DNA from: Anastatus disparis | Taxonomy: Eukaryota; Arthropoda; Insecta; Hymenoptera; Eupelmidae | Length of the DNA stretch: 64,000 nt | Assembly (NCBI GenBank): GCA_017163975.1 | Contig: JAFFSR010000316.1 | Location: forward strand, 3,322,001 to 3,386,000 | Direction: 5' to 3' | In this document: positions 35,087 to 47,555 of the stretch, piece after piece | Layout of the letters: every line of letters starts with the position of its first letter | Numbering within the stretch: the first letter of the stretch is position 1 | Made by a program: the position numbers and the translations under genes | Notes under the pieces: model-generated | Told to the model about the DNA's origin: nothing | Database searches by the model: none | The model's input: only the letters and a program-made list of their open reading frames with translations

Positions 35087-37311
35087 GCATCCCTTGTCTC
35101 GGCTTCGCCCGCGCAATAGTTGGGCAGAAGTCGGTAGGTATAGAAATAGAATCTCAAAAACTATTATTTATTAAATCGTACTCTTACAAAACTTTGGAAT
35201 ACAATTTTTAATAAAAAAATCGTAAGTTATTAAAATGAAAGTGACATGAAAAAAGTACAAAATAATTTAATTTTTATCTTTAAAAATGACCAAAAATGAA
35301 ATCAATTAAAAAAATTTTGAAAAATAATTACATCAAAAAAAAATTTTTTTTTTCCATAATTATGTCGATTTTAGTAAACATAAACTAAAAATGACAATTC
35401 AAACTTTAGCACTTATTTATTGAAAAATGGCAAAAATATGAAATCAAAATAAAAAAATTTTTGAAAAAATGATTTCATTGAAAAAAATTTTTTTTCTTGA
35501 ATATGTAAATTTTTGTTCAAACTAAAAATGACAATTCAACCTTGAGCATTTTTTCTTGAATAAAATCGGTAAATATATCGGTAAATCTGGGAAACTTCAA
35601 ATTTGACCTCAAATAAAAACGGAAATAAAATTTTAAAGCAGACCGTTTAAAATGTTTTTTTGTTGTAGTAAATATTATAAAAGTTAAAACTAAATTTGTG
35701 TGCGTCATTATTGTTAAAAAAATATTATTTATACATCGTTTTGCTATAAATGCATCATTGAATAAAAAAGTATAAAATTTTTTTTCAAGTATGCAGAACC
35801 TTTTTTGGCTGTATGTATTTTTTATTCAATTTAATAACGGAATTTTTACATTAATTATAACTCAATTCAACGATCACACCACAAAAAATATACTTTAAAA
35901 TAATTGTGGTGATGTGAAAGCCAATTATCACTATTTTGAAAACCATGCACGTTTTAGTAAGTAATTTTCAAAATCATTTAAGCTTTAATCTACAAAAGGC
36001 ACAGTTACCATTGACGAATTATTTGATTCAATATGAAAAACTATTTAATTTAATACGTATAAAGTTGTGATAAATAAATAGTCATTTTTGAAAAGTCGCT
36101 AACTTTTAATAAAATCGAAAATTACAAAATATCAGTACCCTTTCTACTTTACTTCAAAATACTTATCTCAAAAAAGGCACACTTTTTTACCCTTCATTTT
36201 TCGAAAATATAGACATAAGAGAAAGTTTTCTATGAATTTCAAGACTGTAAAGTAATAGTCTTTTTTTTAATAAAGCTAAATACTTTTTTTTCGTAGCGTG
36301 GTACCCTTTGCAGTTAACAAAAAAATCATTATATATCTTGATTTTCTTCGGATGACGTATCACATAATTGCTTTATTATGAAGTACAAAGTCTTTTACAA
36401 TATTACTTACAATTTGCCACCTGTCAGGATGGTGTGCTACTCTCTAGGCCTGAGCTACGCAGCAGTAACCTAAATTTGAAAAGTTTCCCAGATCAACCTA
36501 TATATAATATTGAAAAAATGTATTTTTTCCGAAAATTTGCTGAAATATTTGTTTGAAAATATCACAGGATGATAAAATCAACGTTATTTGCAATTGTGTT
36601 AATAAATGAAAAAAAAAATTTTTTTTTTGAATAAAATTAACGTGTTTTGAAAGTGGGTCAAATATCTTATATTTTTTGTTAATATATTTTGAATGAAATT
36701 TTTAGAAAAAATCGCAAATCATACATAATTATTTGTTATTTTTAAAATTATTTTATTAACCATGAAGGGTTAAATTCTCATGTATGAGCCAATAAATATT
36801 TGAGGAATAAAAAATTTCCTTGAAATAAGATATAAAATCTTTTCTAAAGTTAAAAAAATTGTCAAATTTTTGATTCTGGCTAATGGAAAAAGAAAATATT
36901 TCATTAAATAATCCGAGGTAATATTACTCTGTGATTAGAGAATATGCAATAAAAATTTATTGTGTTGAAGTTACGGAATATCATAGGTATATAAGTATTT
37001 CTACCGTACCAGTTTAATAAAGGAAAAGACAAAATCGGTCGCCACCTATTGGGCAACCAAGGAAAGTAGCAAGGATAAAGCATGTTGACCGCAGAACGCC
37101 GAAAAAAAGTAGTCCCTATTCCCTACGCGTTAAGATCTAGGTCTATAATCATTTTATTACAATTATTGATTAAAAAAGTAATTATTTATATAGCCTATGA
37201 CACTCGTCACATTATAAAGAATTTAAATTTAAAATTTGAAATCGATCGGTTCTGTAGTTTTTGAGATAATTGAGAACATTCAAACAAACGCTGTCCTTTT
37301 ATATAATAGTA

Positions 37312-37316
<5 letters not shown>
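35085..37316. mobile_element. 2.2-kb insertion in a TA run of the right arm
   Basis: Absent from the left arm, where one TA run sits at the same place. It starts CATCCCTTGTCTCGGCTTCG with GCCCGCGCAA. It ends with CGATCGGTTCTGTAGTTTTT, CAAACAAACGCTGTCC and ATAATAGTAAGAT. This pair of end sequences is widespread in insect repeats and is usually linked to RTE-type LINE or derived elements. The middle is AT-rich with no recognisable ORF, so it is non-autonomous or decayed. Confidence 0.7.
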
Positions 37317-37364
<48 letters not shown>

Positions 37365-38727
37365 CGAAAAATTTCACATCAATTTGCACGGCTAAATAAT
37401 AAAAATCAATGAGTCTGGGAATATGTTCCATTTGGTTTCCAAAATAAAAATAAAAAATTTTGTGGTTAAAAATTCTAAGTAATGGAATATTTTTATTCAC
37501 TCAAATTTTTTGGTTAAATTAATGTTTTCATAAGATTTCTATTAAAAAGTATCAAACTATTGTAAAAACTTAAATGACAAAATGTAGACTTTTTACCTTA
37601 CCTGTTAGGTGAAAAATCACTATTGAATATACACAAAAACTGCCAAAGTTGATTTGATATTTAATGACTTGACTTAATATTTTTTTATAAAGAACGAATA
37701 AATTTCAGCGATAATGAAGAAAATTTCTAAAAACACCTGGATTTGCGGAAAAATATTTAAAACAGTCATTTTTAATCAATCATAAGATTTTCTTTCTTCA
37801 AACGCACTTTGTTTTGAAGAAAACGCACAAATACATTTTTATCAGATATCATCCATAAATATGTAGTGACGATATTACCAATAAACCTTAGTTCTACCAG
37901 GCTTTGAGTATTTTTTACTTGGAAATATTTATCAATTATTTATTATGTACCTAAATTAATTAAGAATTTAAAATAGCATAAAAATCATCTGTAAATATTT
38001 TCCCTTTTACGGCAAGTGAATACAACTTGCGTATGAAATTTTGAACAATATAATTAAGGTAATCTAATGTTTAATAATAACTCAATAAATGATATTATCC
38101 ATAATCACATAAATTGTTTGTCAAATAAATTTATTTTCTTTCTCAATTTTTTATTTGTTTTATTTTTAGATTTGTTAATAGATTTATTAGTATAGTTTTT
38201 TAACTATTTAACCTTAAATATGTTCTAATAAATCTAAAAATAAAAAAAAATAATCAAAGATATTAAAGCATTAATAACTGTATTTATAAATTATAAATTT
38301 TTAAAAATAGTTCAAAATTATGAATTCACATAATTACATGAACATTAAAAAAAATATATAAAAGGAAGTAAAAATTATCTTTTTTTCAATGTTATTATTC
38401 ATTAAGCAAGTGTGTTCAAAGCGTTGTCGCAATGCTTGAGATCGGCATTCAAAGCGAGCGACCACGCAATAAATCGCTGTATTCGGATTCAGCTTTCTGT
38501 GCCGTAGACTACGGAGAGCCGTAGCGAGCCACAATGCAGCTTAGTCGCAGCGCTCTGCTCCGATCAATGTAATCTTTTATACAGAAAGTTGGAATGATTG
38601 GCTGCGATATTGTTACGCACTCTTATATTGCGATTTTCCGTTATTAATAGCTGCGAATGTTGTCTGAATCATTCACAACAATCGACTCCGCAGCGTGTGC
38701 AATCGGCTTTTTTTTCAGTGTACTGTG

Positions 38728-39507
38728 CTGAGATACAGGGAATCAGAATGCGGAGGAACGAAACTGTAATAGAATATTACAGTCGCATTAAAAGGCTTAT
38801 GGAAGGAGCCACGGCCTCGCTCAAGGAAAAATTTCAAGCTGTGCAGGTACCCCATATGACCGTAATGCTCGAAGGATTCGCACTAGAATCCTTCAAGAGA
38901 GGGCTTTCGGATGACTTACTGTATGCAGTAAGTGTTCAGGAACCAGATACTTTAATTGCAGCTCTAAGAATTGCCAAACGAATCGAGAAAGATATGGAAG
39001 GGTTCCTTTCACGTCATCGAAGCAGACCGACCTCTACGACAAGTAAAGTTCCACGACAACGACAGCAAACCACCCTGGAGATCACAATCACCAGCGAGAG
39101 ACGAGTATAACTACAGAACATACAATCGTGAAAACTTTCCAGCACATGACGATCGAGGACGATATGGTCAAGAATCTTACATATGAGCCAGCTCGAGGTC
39201 ACAAAGCCCCATAGATTACACCTCCAGGAAATACCCAAACAGGAATAATGCATATTCCTCTGAACGATACAATTACCCCAACATGAACTTCAACGACAAT
39301 AAAAGGGACTCCAGGGGATATAACCCTAGACCTCCCAATCTAGAGGTCAGAACACGTTCACCGAACCCCACTGGACATACGCTTCCACCTCACTATCCCT
39401 ATATGCATCCTATGCCTCCTATGGCCCCCATGCCATATCCATACCCGTACCAGTACCCATATATGGCACCATATCAACCACAATACCAACGACCAAGGCC
39501 TCAGTAG
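38728..39507 (+). pseudogene. gag: gag, 5'-truncated
   Basis: The first frame (to 39110) encodes an alpha-helical capsid-like segment (EYYSRIKRLMEG; LEGFALESFKRGL). The frame then changes near 38990-39050 and continues, with one TGA at 39184, to a Tyr/Pro/Met-rich tail (PHYPYMHPMPPMAPMPYPYP) ending at 39507. No CCHC zinc knuckle is visible, as is common in errantiviral Gag. The N-terminal part is absent because the sequence begins at the inverted-repeat boundary. In intact relatives the protein would form the particle shell. Confidence 0.8.
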
Positions 39508-39605
39508 GTTTTAAACTCATTACCTACTCGTCAGACGGACGCCTTAACGAGCAAGCCCCCTCAGGAGCGTCCACTTGCAGTGAAATTCATAACTGCAACA
39601 GACTT

Positions 39606-40034
39606 ACAAGAAGAACCAGTCATCGAGGAACAGGACCAGTAATCAAACTACAAGCTCCAGAATTAAAAGGACCAACAAAATTCTTGATAGATACAGGAGC
39701 AGAAATAAATCTCATCCATGTGAGAGCTCTGCAACCTAGAACCATCATAGCAGCCCATGAGGCAATGACCATAATAGGAATAATCACAGATTCTTTTAAT
39801 ACTGCTGGTTCTACGAAAATAACCCTCTTCGATAAGCCTATAAGATTTCAAGTTATAACTGGAAATCTCCCTATACCAGCAGCAGGCATACTAGGAGTCG
39901 ACTTCTTAAGGTCTGAATCAGCGGAAATCTCCATCCACCATAACGCTCTGGTAACATCGTCACAACCTATCCGCCCCGTAAGATTCGTTAACTACGAATA
40001 TAGATCACCGAAACTCACAAAATATATTTTATAG
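39606..40034 (+). pseudogene. Retroviral aspartic protease
   Basis: The frame contains IDTGAEINLI, the active-site DTG of a retropepsin, at about 39684-39713, and a later ILGVDFL that fits the family's second conserved segment. Such enzymes cut Gag and Pol and act as dimers. It is the first part of pol. The frame closes at 40034 and pol continues in another frame from about 40045, so at least one indel separates protease from RT. Confidence 0.85.
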
Positions 40035-40044
40035 CTCGATCCAA

Positions 40045-41431
40045 AACACCCATTGCAATAAACCTGCATAAAACCGATTTAAAAACCGTATATATCCCTA
40101 GACTGAAGACCCCCGACAACATATTCATAGGAGAAGCCATAGTAAAGAACGACAACCACAAATGCATCGTTATGACAATCAACTCCTATGAAGAGAATGC
40201 CGAAATTGAAATTCCACCACAGGAATTACAAGCATACGATGAATTTGAGGAGTCAGAAGATTTCTTTGACAGCGACGGTTCAGAAATAGACTTTTCTGCA
40301 GATGAAAGACTCCAAAAGATCCTAGACAGCTTACGCTTGGAACATCTAAACGAAAAAGAAAGGAAACATGTTCAAAAAATAGTCGCCGATTTTTCACAAT
40401 TATTTCACCTGCCTGGAGACAAATTACCAGCTACAAACGTCTTGAAACATTGCATCCCCACAAAAGACGGCGCACCTTATTAAACAGTACAGATACCCTA
40501 CGATCCACAGAGAAGAAATACAGCATCAAGTAACGAAGCTACTGAATGATGGAATAATCGAAAATTCAAAGTCACCATACAATTCACCTTTGTGGATTGT
40601 ACCAAAGAAGAACGACTCAAAGGGGAGTAAAAGATGGCGGATGGTAATCGACTACAGAGCCCTCAACGAAAAGACGGTCGGTGACGCGCACCCCCTCTCA
40701 AACATAACAGAAATCCTGGATCGTCTCGGTGGAGCAAAATACTTTTCTATCTTCGATCTAGCTTCAGGCTTCCACCAAATTGAAGTTAACGAAGCAGACC
40801 GGCACAAAACTGCTTTTAGCTCTGCAACAGGGCACTAGCATTACGTGCGTATGCCTTTTGGCCTTCGCTCGGCTCCCGCGACCTTCCAAAGGCTCATGAA
40901 CCTAGTTTTGCTAGGTTTACAGGACTCAGAACTATTAGATTACCTGGATGACGCGTTATCATCTTTGCCTCAAACTTGGTAGAACACGAAAAAAAGGTAC
41001 GACGCCTCTTTAATCGACTCCTCGACAATAAGCTTTCATTACAACCAGAAAAATGCGAATTTTTACGCACAGAAGTCGAATACCTAGGTCACATTATCTC
41101 AGAAGAAGGAGTTAAACCCGATCCAAAAAAGACGATGGCTGTTAGGAATTTTCCAAAGCTCAAAAATCAAACAAACATAAGGCAATTTTTGGGACTTGCT
41201 GGATATTACAGACGATTCATAGAAGGATTCTCAGCAAGGGCAAGACCGCTCTCGGACCTCCTAAAGAAAACTGTTCCTTTCGAATGGACAGAGAAACATG
41301 AAAAAAGCTTCGAGGACCTGAAAAATGCATTATGCATTGCACCAGTCCTTCAACACCCGGATTTAAAAAAACCTTTTATACTTACCACTGACGCATCTGA
41401 TTATGCCGTGGGTGCAGTATTGAGCCGATAG
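40045..41431 (+). pseudogene. pol: Reverse transcriptase and start of RNase H
   Basis: Frames at 40045-40483, 40500-40838 and 40976-41431 are successive parts of one pol gene. Visible motifs are WRMVIDYRALNE, FDLASGFHQI (first catalytic Asp), [14 protein letters not shown] and YLDD (about 40938-40952), followed by LGHIISEEGVKPDP and FLGLAGYYRRFI. RNase H starts with LTTDASDYAVGAVL. Breaks are an indel near 40480, a TAG at 40836 just before the RMPFGL block, an indel right after YLDD, and an indel near 41430. The enzyme copies the RNA genome into DNA; this copy cannot make it intact. Confidence 0.9.
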
Positions 41432-41436
41432 CATAC

Positions 41437-42990
41437 ATGTCGCTAGTGATGAAACCAGCAGAAAGGAATTATACAACAACCAAAAAGGAATGTTTGGCCA
41501 TAATATACGCTGTTTTACATTTTCGTCCATACCTCTACGGACGACAATTCACGCTCGTAAGCGACCACAAACCACTCAAACGGATAGATTCAGTAAAACC
41601 ACCAATTCAACGGTTAATAAGATGGAGAACTCGATTAAGAGAGTACGAATACAAGTTTCTCCACAAACCTGGTAGACTAAATGTCAATGCTGATGCATTA
41701 TCTAGGAACCCGATACCAGAAGAAGCAATAGCATTACCCACGAGTTCGTCTACCAAATTCGAGGCCCCAGCGCCCCCGAAACCACGAGATCGACCACCTG
41801 GAGTTAAGAATAAGCCTCCAGATCAATTATCGACATCAACCACAACAGGTGCAACCATCGCTGATCGAGTTAGGAACCGACGTGCACGCGAGGAACCAAT
41901 TCCTGCTCGAGCTTCACGTCCAAACGAAAAACGAAGTCGTTCAGAGCCACCCCCAACAAAACCAGCTCCGCAAAAACCTGCCGAACCAGTTCCAAAGGTT
42001 ACCGATTTGAACCATAAACAGCTAGTAAGTTCGGGCTCGCTCCCACAGAACAACGTTCCCTCTGTCCCTATACCATCCACTTCCTCAAACGATAATGTAC
42101 TCAAACCAATAAGACCAATAAAATATACAAAAAAGGTAACGTTCGAGACTAACGAAGAATCAGACTCGAATAATGCACCCCCAGTGCCACGTAAACGATT
42201 TAGCGGATTCTCAAGTTTGGTACCGCAAGGACCACCCATAACCAAACAGACCTTATCACAAGACGAACAAACAAATGACGAAGAAGAAACCATGCCAACA
42301 AAACAAAACATAATCGAGTCAGCCCCTTGGAAGAGCTCGAACTCCGAAGAGTCTGCATTAGTCGACGAGTACTGGTGGGACGAAACAAGCTATAGGCCTC
42401 GACCCATAGCTCGCTGTACTCCAGTGGACCATGAACCAAGCAACTCCAATAACCAATCACGTCTCAGAAATGGGTTACACCCTATCATAGAAGATAGTAG
42501 TACCGACGATTCCTCAACGGAAGAAAATGAAGAAATTCACTATACCCCTTCCAAGATATCTGATACCATATCTCCAGAATTATTCTATCCTGAATTCATA
42601 AAAACACCAAATAGTGTGCTACAAATCAGGCTGATAAATGAGAGCCTCACACATAAAAAGGATAATTTACTCCACTTTATATCTGCGGATTGCGAATTCA
42701 CCACACCAGTAGCAAAATTATTAATAGACCTAAACCAGTTGGACAAGCATGAAATGAAGAAATTAAAACCAAAACAAGGACAAGTATTAGTAACACCAAG
42801 AACCAAGACATATTTACTAAACGCCGTTCTCACCAACAGAAACTTCGAAATCTTTTCAGAACAAGAACTCCGAAATACACTCAAAAACCTAGCAGAGTGC
42901 ATAAAGGAGTACGACATCAAAACTTTACGTATCTCTAAACAGAACAACTTAATTACAAAATATCATTTTCAACTTTTCTGCAAATACTAA
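41437..42990 (+). pseudogene. pol: RNase H C-terminus and long pol linker
   Basis: An uninterrupted 517-codon frame. Residues 1-90 complete RNase H (YTTTKKECLAIIYAV, LVSDHKPL, NADALSR). Residues about 95-360 form a low-complexity region rich in Pro, Ser, Asn and acidic residues, with RPPG, PPPTKPAPQKP and DSSTDDSSTEENEE stretches. Residues 370-517 are a more ordered segment (FISADCEFTTPVAKLLIDL; GQVLVTPRTKTYLLNAV) that I recall from other gypsy-type Pol proteins upstream of integrase. The linker is long for this group. Its function is unknown to me. The frame changes near 42970-42990 before integrase. Confidence 0.85.
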
Positions 42991-44086
42991 AGGAATCATT
43001 AAACCACTGCGACTGCAAAATTTTTATTTGCTACGGATCAACCACTACACCCCCAGACGACATGAGAAAACGAATTATTGAAGAATTTCACTCAAGTATG
43101 TTAGGAGGCCATAAAGGAGTAACAAAAACATACAGGAGAATCAGAGAAAAATTCTTTTGGAATGGAATGAAAGAAGACGTAACAGAGTACGTCAGGACCT
43201 GCCAACAGTGTCAGAAACTAAAATTAGTACGAGTCAAAAATAGAGAACCAATGATTATCACGGATACACACATTGACCCATTCGACAAGATATCGATCGA
43301 CACTGTAGGACCTCTACCAATCACCCCAGATGGTAACCGACACATATTAACTATACAGGACAATTTAACCAAGTATTGCATAGCTGTTCCTGTTAAGAAC
43401 ACCCAAGCCGAAACCATTGCAGATGCCTTAGCCAGACACGTAATATCCCTTTATGGCTCACCACGCGTCATTTTATCCGACAAAGCACCGGCTCTCATCG
43501 GAAACGTTATGCACCAACTAGCAAAAATATTCAAGATTCAACAAATCACGACTTCCGGATATCATCCCCAATCAAATGGATCACTTGAAAGAAGCCATAT
43601 TGTACTGACAGAATACATCCGACAATACATAGAAAAATACGAGGACTGGGACAAGGTAGTACCATTTGCCATGTTCTCATACAATATAAGCGTACACGAA
43701 TCAACCGGATTTACACCTTTCGAACTAATCTTTGGTAAACCAGCAAGAACACCAAGTTCACTGCCCATGGACAAGTTTGACACTTACTCTTCCTATATGG
43801 TAGAACTTATCAACAGATTACACGATTCTAGGAAAATGGCGTCAGAATCTCTGGTATCCTCAAAACACAGAAACAAACAATATTACGACGGAAGGACTAA
43901 AGCACACCCTTAGGCGACCTGGTATACGCAATTGAAGAACTTCGACAAAACAAACTTGATAAGACATACAAAGGTCCTTACAAAATAACAGATCTTTTAG
44001 AAAAACACAATGTTGTCCTAGAAGACGAGACTGGGAAACGTCTATTAAAACACTTAGACAAGATTAAACCTGCTCACCACCAATAG
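42990..44086 (+). pseudogene. Integrase
   Basis: The main frame is 43062-43913. An HHCC zinc finger (FHSSMLGGHKG, CQQC) is followed by a catalytic core with Asp in SIDTVGP, Asp in LSDKAP and Glu in SNGSLERSH. The last two are separated by 35 residues, the DD35E signature. After a one-frame slip at about 43908 the C-terminal part continues to 44086 with YKGPYKI, a GPY/F module. Integrase inserts the viral DNA into the host genome. The first codons before 43062 lie in a frame offset from the preceding linker. Confidence 0.92.
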
Positions 44087-44097
44087 AACGTTTCGTT

Positions 44098-44101
44098 TCA
44101 G
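44098..44101 (+). promoter_or_regulatory. Splice acceptor-like site at env1 start
   Basis: CGTTTCGTTTCAG ends one base before the ATG at 44102. A pyrimidine-rich stretch and CAG match a 3' splice site, as expected if env is expressed from a spliced RNA. Inference from sequence only. Confidence 0.6.
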
Positions 44102-46029
44102 ATGTGGATTCCTGTTTTAGCCTTAGCCTCAGTTGCATCTGCCATCGACAACAACTACGCTATACAACAATTGACAAATAACCCAGGAATATATTATGAA
44201 AAGCTACAGGACATACGATATACTGAAGCAAATTGGAAAATAGTAGTCTTTATAAATATGAAATCATTACATTATAATGCAACCTTTATAGAAGACACGC
44301 TTCAAGGACTTATACACCAATGTTCCCACGAAAAAAAAATACCCTGAACTTTGTGATCCAATGGTGAAGAGAATGTACGTTTTAAAAATAGAAAACAAGC
44401 TAATAACCCAAATCCATGACGACCTAATTGATGCGATGAACGAAGTGGAACCCATGGAAATTGAGTCACCCAACAATCCTACCATGAAGAAAAGGAGTGT
44501 TCCCTTTGGATTCATAGGCAGCATCAGCAGATCACTCATCGGAACTCTTTCCACGGATGACGGAGAAATATATGAAAAACAAATTAACGAATTATTTAAT
44601 GGACAAAAAGAAATAGCCAAAATCGCAAAGGAAGGAACACACATAGTCCAACATAAGTTAGCATCAATGGCTAACCAAATCAACGAAAATAAGGATTACA
44701 TTTATAAAACCTATGGATTTTATTTAAAAGCAATCAAAGATTTCGAAAGAATAAACGAACTAGCTAATTACGCTAAAATTATGGAAAACTTCTCAGGTAC
44801 GATAAACTACATAGAAACCGCGCTCAACCAATACAAAGAGACTTTTAGAACACTAAAGGATATCGTACACGCCGCAAGAATTGGTCATGTGCACCCATCA
44901 TCAATGACTACTGTTAACCTACAACAAGTCATTAGGCAAATAACCGATTTACACTCTGAACACGAATTTCCTATCCCTATCACTCACGCACGAATGGAAA
45001 AATTAACAGAAATAGCGACCATTCGACTAGGATTTAGAAATACCAAATTCCTGATAGAGATCAGTGTACCTATGTTAAATAAATTTCCTACCGAATTGTA
45101 CAAAACACATCCGGTACCAATCGCACAACAACAAGATGACCACCTAGTCACAGCATTTATCACTCCCCAAGCTCAATATATCTCATTGAGTAATGATAAA
45201 AGATCCTACAGTCTCTTATCCGACTCAGATCTAAAATCATACAAACCCGCATTACATTATAGAATATGCACTAATAACGCACCGATATTCGACGCAAACA
45301 ACGATCCAGCGTGTGAATACTTACTTCTAAATTAACCAAGTAACAAGGTCTTCGATGAATGTCCAGTGGATGGATGGCTTTACTCAGTTCACAGCCGAAA
45401 CATATACTACAGTACAAATACTATGTCCAGGACAAGGGCACGAGATCATAAAAATATCAGCAGTCGGAATAATACAGTTAAGACCCAGATGTTCAGCCAG
45501 GCACAACCACGTAACACTCACAGGACTCAAAACATTAGGAACATCTTTAGAATTTCTATACCCACCACAAATCCATTTAAATATCACGAAAATAGACGGA
45601 AATATCTTCAGAAAAATATCCACACTCAACGAGTCCCTACCATTTCTACCACTAAGGCGTGCCGTTGGACAACTAGAGCCAGATTTGAAACTAGACGAGA
45701 TACAAAATAAATATGATAAGATTATAACGAAAACAAACAATGAAAAATTCACAAACTACGTTTCGTACGGAACAATAGGATTAAATACGTTAATAGTAAT
45801 AGTAGTAATTATACTACTAATCATAGGCTGCCTTAGATGTAACAAAAATCGTCTTCACGAACAGAATCCACAACAAAATTCCGACGATTATACTTTCAAT
45901 GTTCTACGACCCACAAACGTAATAGAAAATCCACCCCATATTTACCACGTGCCCAGAGCTTCACCACGAGCACATCATAACTCACTATCATCAAATGAAC
46001 CAGAAACTTATACAGACGATGAGAATTAA
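44102..46029 (+). pseudogene. env: env1, F-type envelope glycoprotein
   Basis: Three frames: 44102-44347, 44361-45335 and 45355-46029. The start has a hydrophobic signal peptide (WIPVLALASVASA) followed by a conserved NPGIYYEKLQ block. A basic KKRS precedes a glycine/hydrophobic GFIGSISRSLIGTL stretch, the arrangement of a furin-type site and fusion peptide in errantiviral and baculoviral F proteins. A helical segment, a YKTHPVP block and a Cys-containing ectodomain follow. A membrane anchor is near 45790-45845 (TLIVIVVIILLIIG) and then a cytoplasmic tail of about 60 residues. Breaks lie near 44345 and 45335. It would mediate membrane fusion in an intact virus. Confidence 0.88.
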
Positions 46030-46057
46030 CTTTGAAACTCTCCCCCTCAACTATTAC

Positions 46058-46059
46058 AG
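46058..46059 (+). promoter_or_regulatory. Splice acceptor-like site upstream of env2
   Basis: TCCCCCTCAACTATTACAG ends 21 bases before the ATG at 46081. Consistent with a spliced env2 message. Inference only. Confidence 0.5.
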
Positions 46060-46080
46060 GAAGGAACTTAGAAGACCAAA

Positions 46081-47555
46081 ATGACCACCTTAGTAAAAAT
46101 TTGGATGACAGCAATTATGATACACATAGCGTATTCCAGGATTAACAAAGTCTCAATAACCTACCTAACAACGAACCCAGGCATATACTTCCAATACATT
46201 GGACCTGTATTACACCAAAACGACCAGTGGACAAAACATGCAACAGAACCATTCCAATATGTCAACTATATTATTCACAAACAAGAGATATCGTAAGACT
46301 TCTCGATCAAGCTAATATATTGCTATCAACCATAAGTCAATTAGCCCTACCAAGTGCAGCTGATGAAACTCCTACAACAGTCACCAACAACATAGACACG
46401 GAACTTACGAGATCTCGAAAAATAGCAAAGGAACTCCAAGATATTCAAAACTCCGTCAAGTTCAGAAGGAACGATGCCCTTGCTTACACAATCCCTGATT
46501 ATGTACTCTTAATCCAGCCGAAGCTAGACAAAATAAGAGAGTTCTTAATATTACATATCGATCTATATAAACTAATACTGGAAATTATAGAATCAGCGCG
46601 AACAAACAAACTAAACCAAAACCTATTTACAACTCAAACGATAAACAATATATTTCAATACATAAAATTGAAACCAAACACCACGCTCTCTATGCCCCAA
46701 CCATTCTCAATCAACGCTTATAAAACGATATCATGTATAGCGAAAAGGTCAAACGATGACGTGTACATCGGAATTAACGTCCCACTCTACGCAGAAGTCA
46801 ATTTCACGCTCTATCGTACATATCCTGTCCCTGTACCAGCTACCTCTACAGTTATAATACCACAAGAAAAATACATAACAATATCGATTGACGGAAAAAA
46901 CCCACATATTTTACTCAGAAGAGGAAATAACCAGCTGTGTGAGAATGAAAGAAGCAACATATTACAATACTCCTAGGAAGACTAACTCGGAAACAATATG
47001 CGAAACCCAGCTCCTTCTTAACAAACCTGCGAAGGAGTGTGACACAAAAACAATACGAAACTTTAACAACACGTGGAGACACCTACAGAACACAAATGCT
47101 TGGATCTTTTCAGTCTCAGACAGGGAAAAACTCTGTATAGTTTGTGATAATCATCAAGAAGAAAACATCGAAATGACAGGAATAGGTAAAATCGAACTCC
47201 CGTTCGGATGTCAAGCTTCAACAAGAGACACATTACTAACAGCATCAGCAAGCACAAATAAAATCAAACAATATTTCCGCTACACCAAGGCCGTGACCAT
47301 GGCAATAGAAAAGGACACTATAATAACCACAAACAAATTTGATAACCTAATATACAAAATCATCTCTATAATATCTCTTCTATTAACCACTAGCATTAGA
47401 ATAACGTGGATCATCAAAAAGAATAAAAAGTACATACTACAAAGGAACAATGTGGAAATCCAGAAAGAAATACCATCAGTACTCACCCAAGAACAAGAAA
47501 AACTGTACATAAACTCCATCAATATTTACGACACAGTTCCCCACCACAGGGAAAT
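46081..47555 (+). pseudogene. env: env2, second envelope paralogue
   Basis: Frames 46081-46296, 46227-46976 and 46888-47555 together have the layout of env1: a hydrophobic start (TLVKIWMTAIMIHIAYS), a TTNPGIYFQYIGP block like NPGIYYEK, a helical middle, an LYRTYPVPVP block like YKTHPVP, Cys residues, and a membrane segment (IISIISLLLTTSIRITWII, about 47365-47420) with a basic tail. A furin-like site and fusion peptide equivalent to env1 are not evident. Two frame changes near 46290 and 46920 disable it. A run of 20 A follows an AATAAA at 47553-47575. It is a paralogue of env1 by architecture and motifs; overall identity is low by eye. Confidence 0.8.

Larger units (their letters stand above)
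29421..38721. mobile_element. Giant 9.3-kb inverted-repeat element
   Basis: The ends CACTGAAAAAAAAGCCG are inverted (29422 inward and 38720 inward). The arms pair for about 1.8 kb each: 29421-32507 with 34725-38721 after removing later insertions (29943-30344 and 31433-32252 on the left; about 35085-37316 on the right). TA on both sides (29420-29421, 38721-38722) allows a TA duplication as in Tc1/mariner. A 3-bp ACT reading is also possible. The centre (32508-34724) contains two further hairpins and satellites. No transposase is seen. The right end abuts the gag gene of the retrovirus. Confidence 0.85.
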
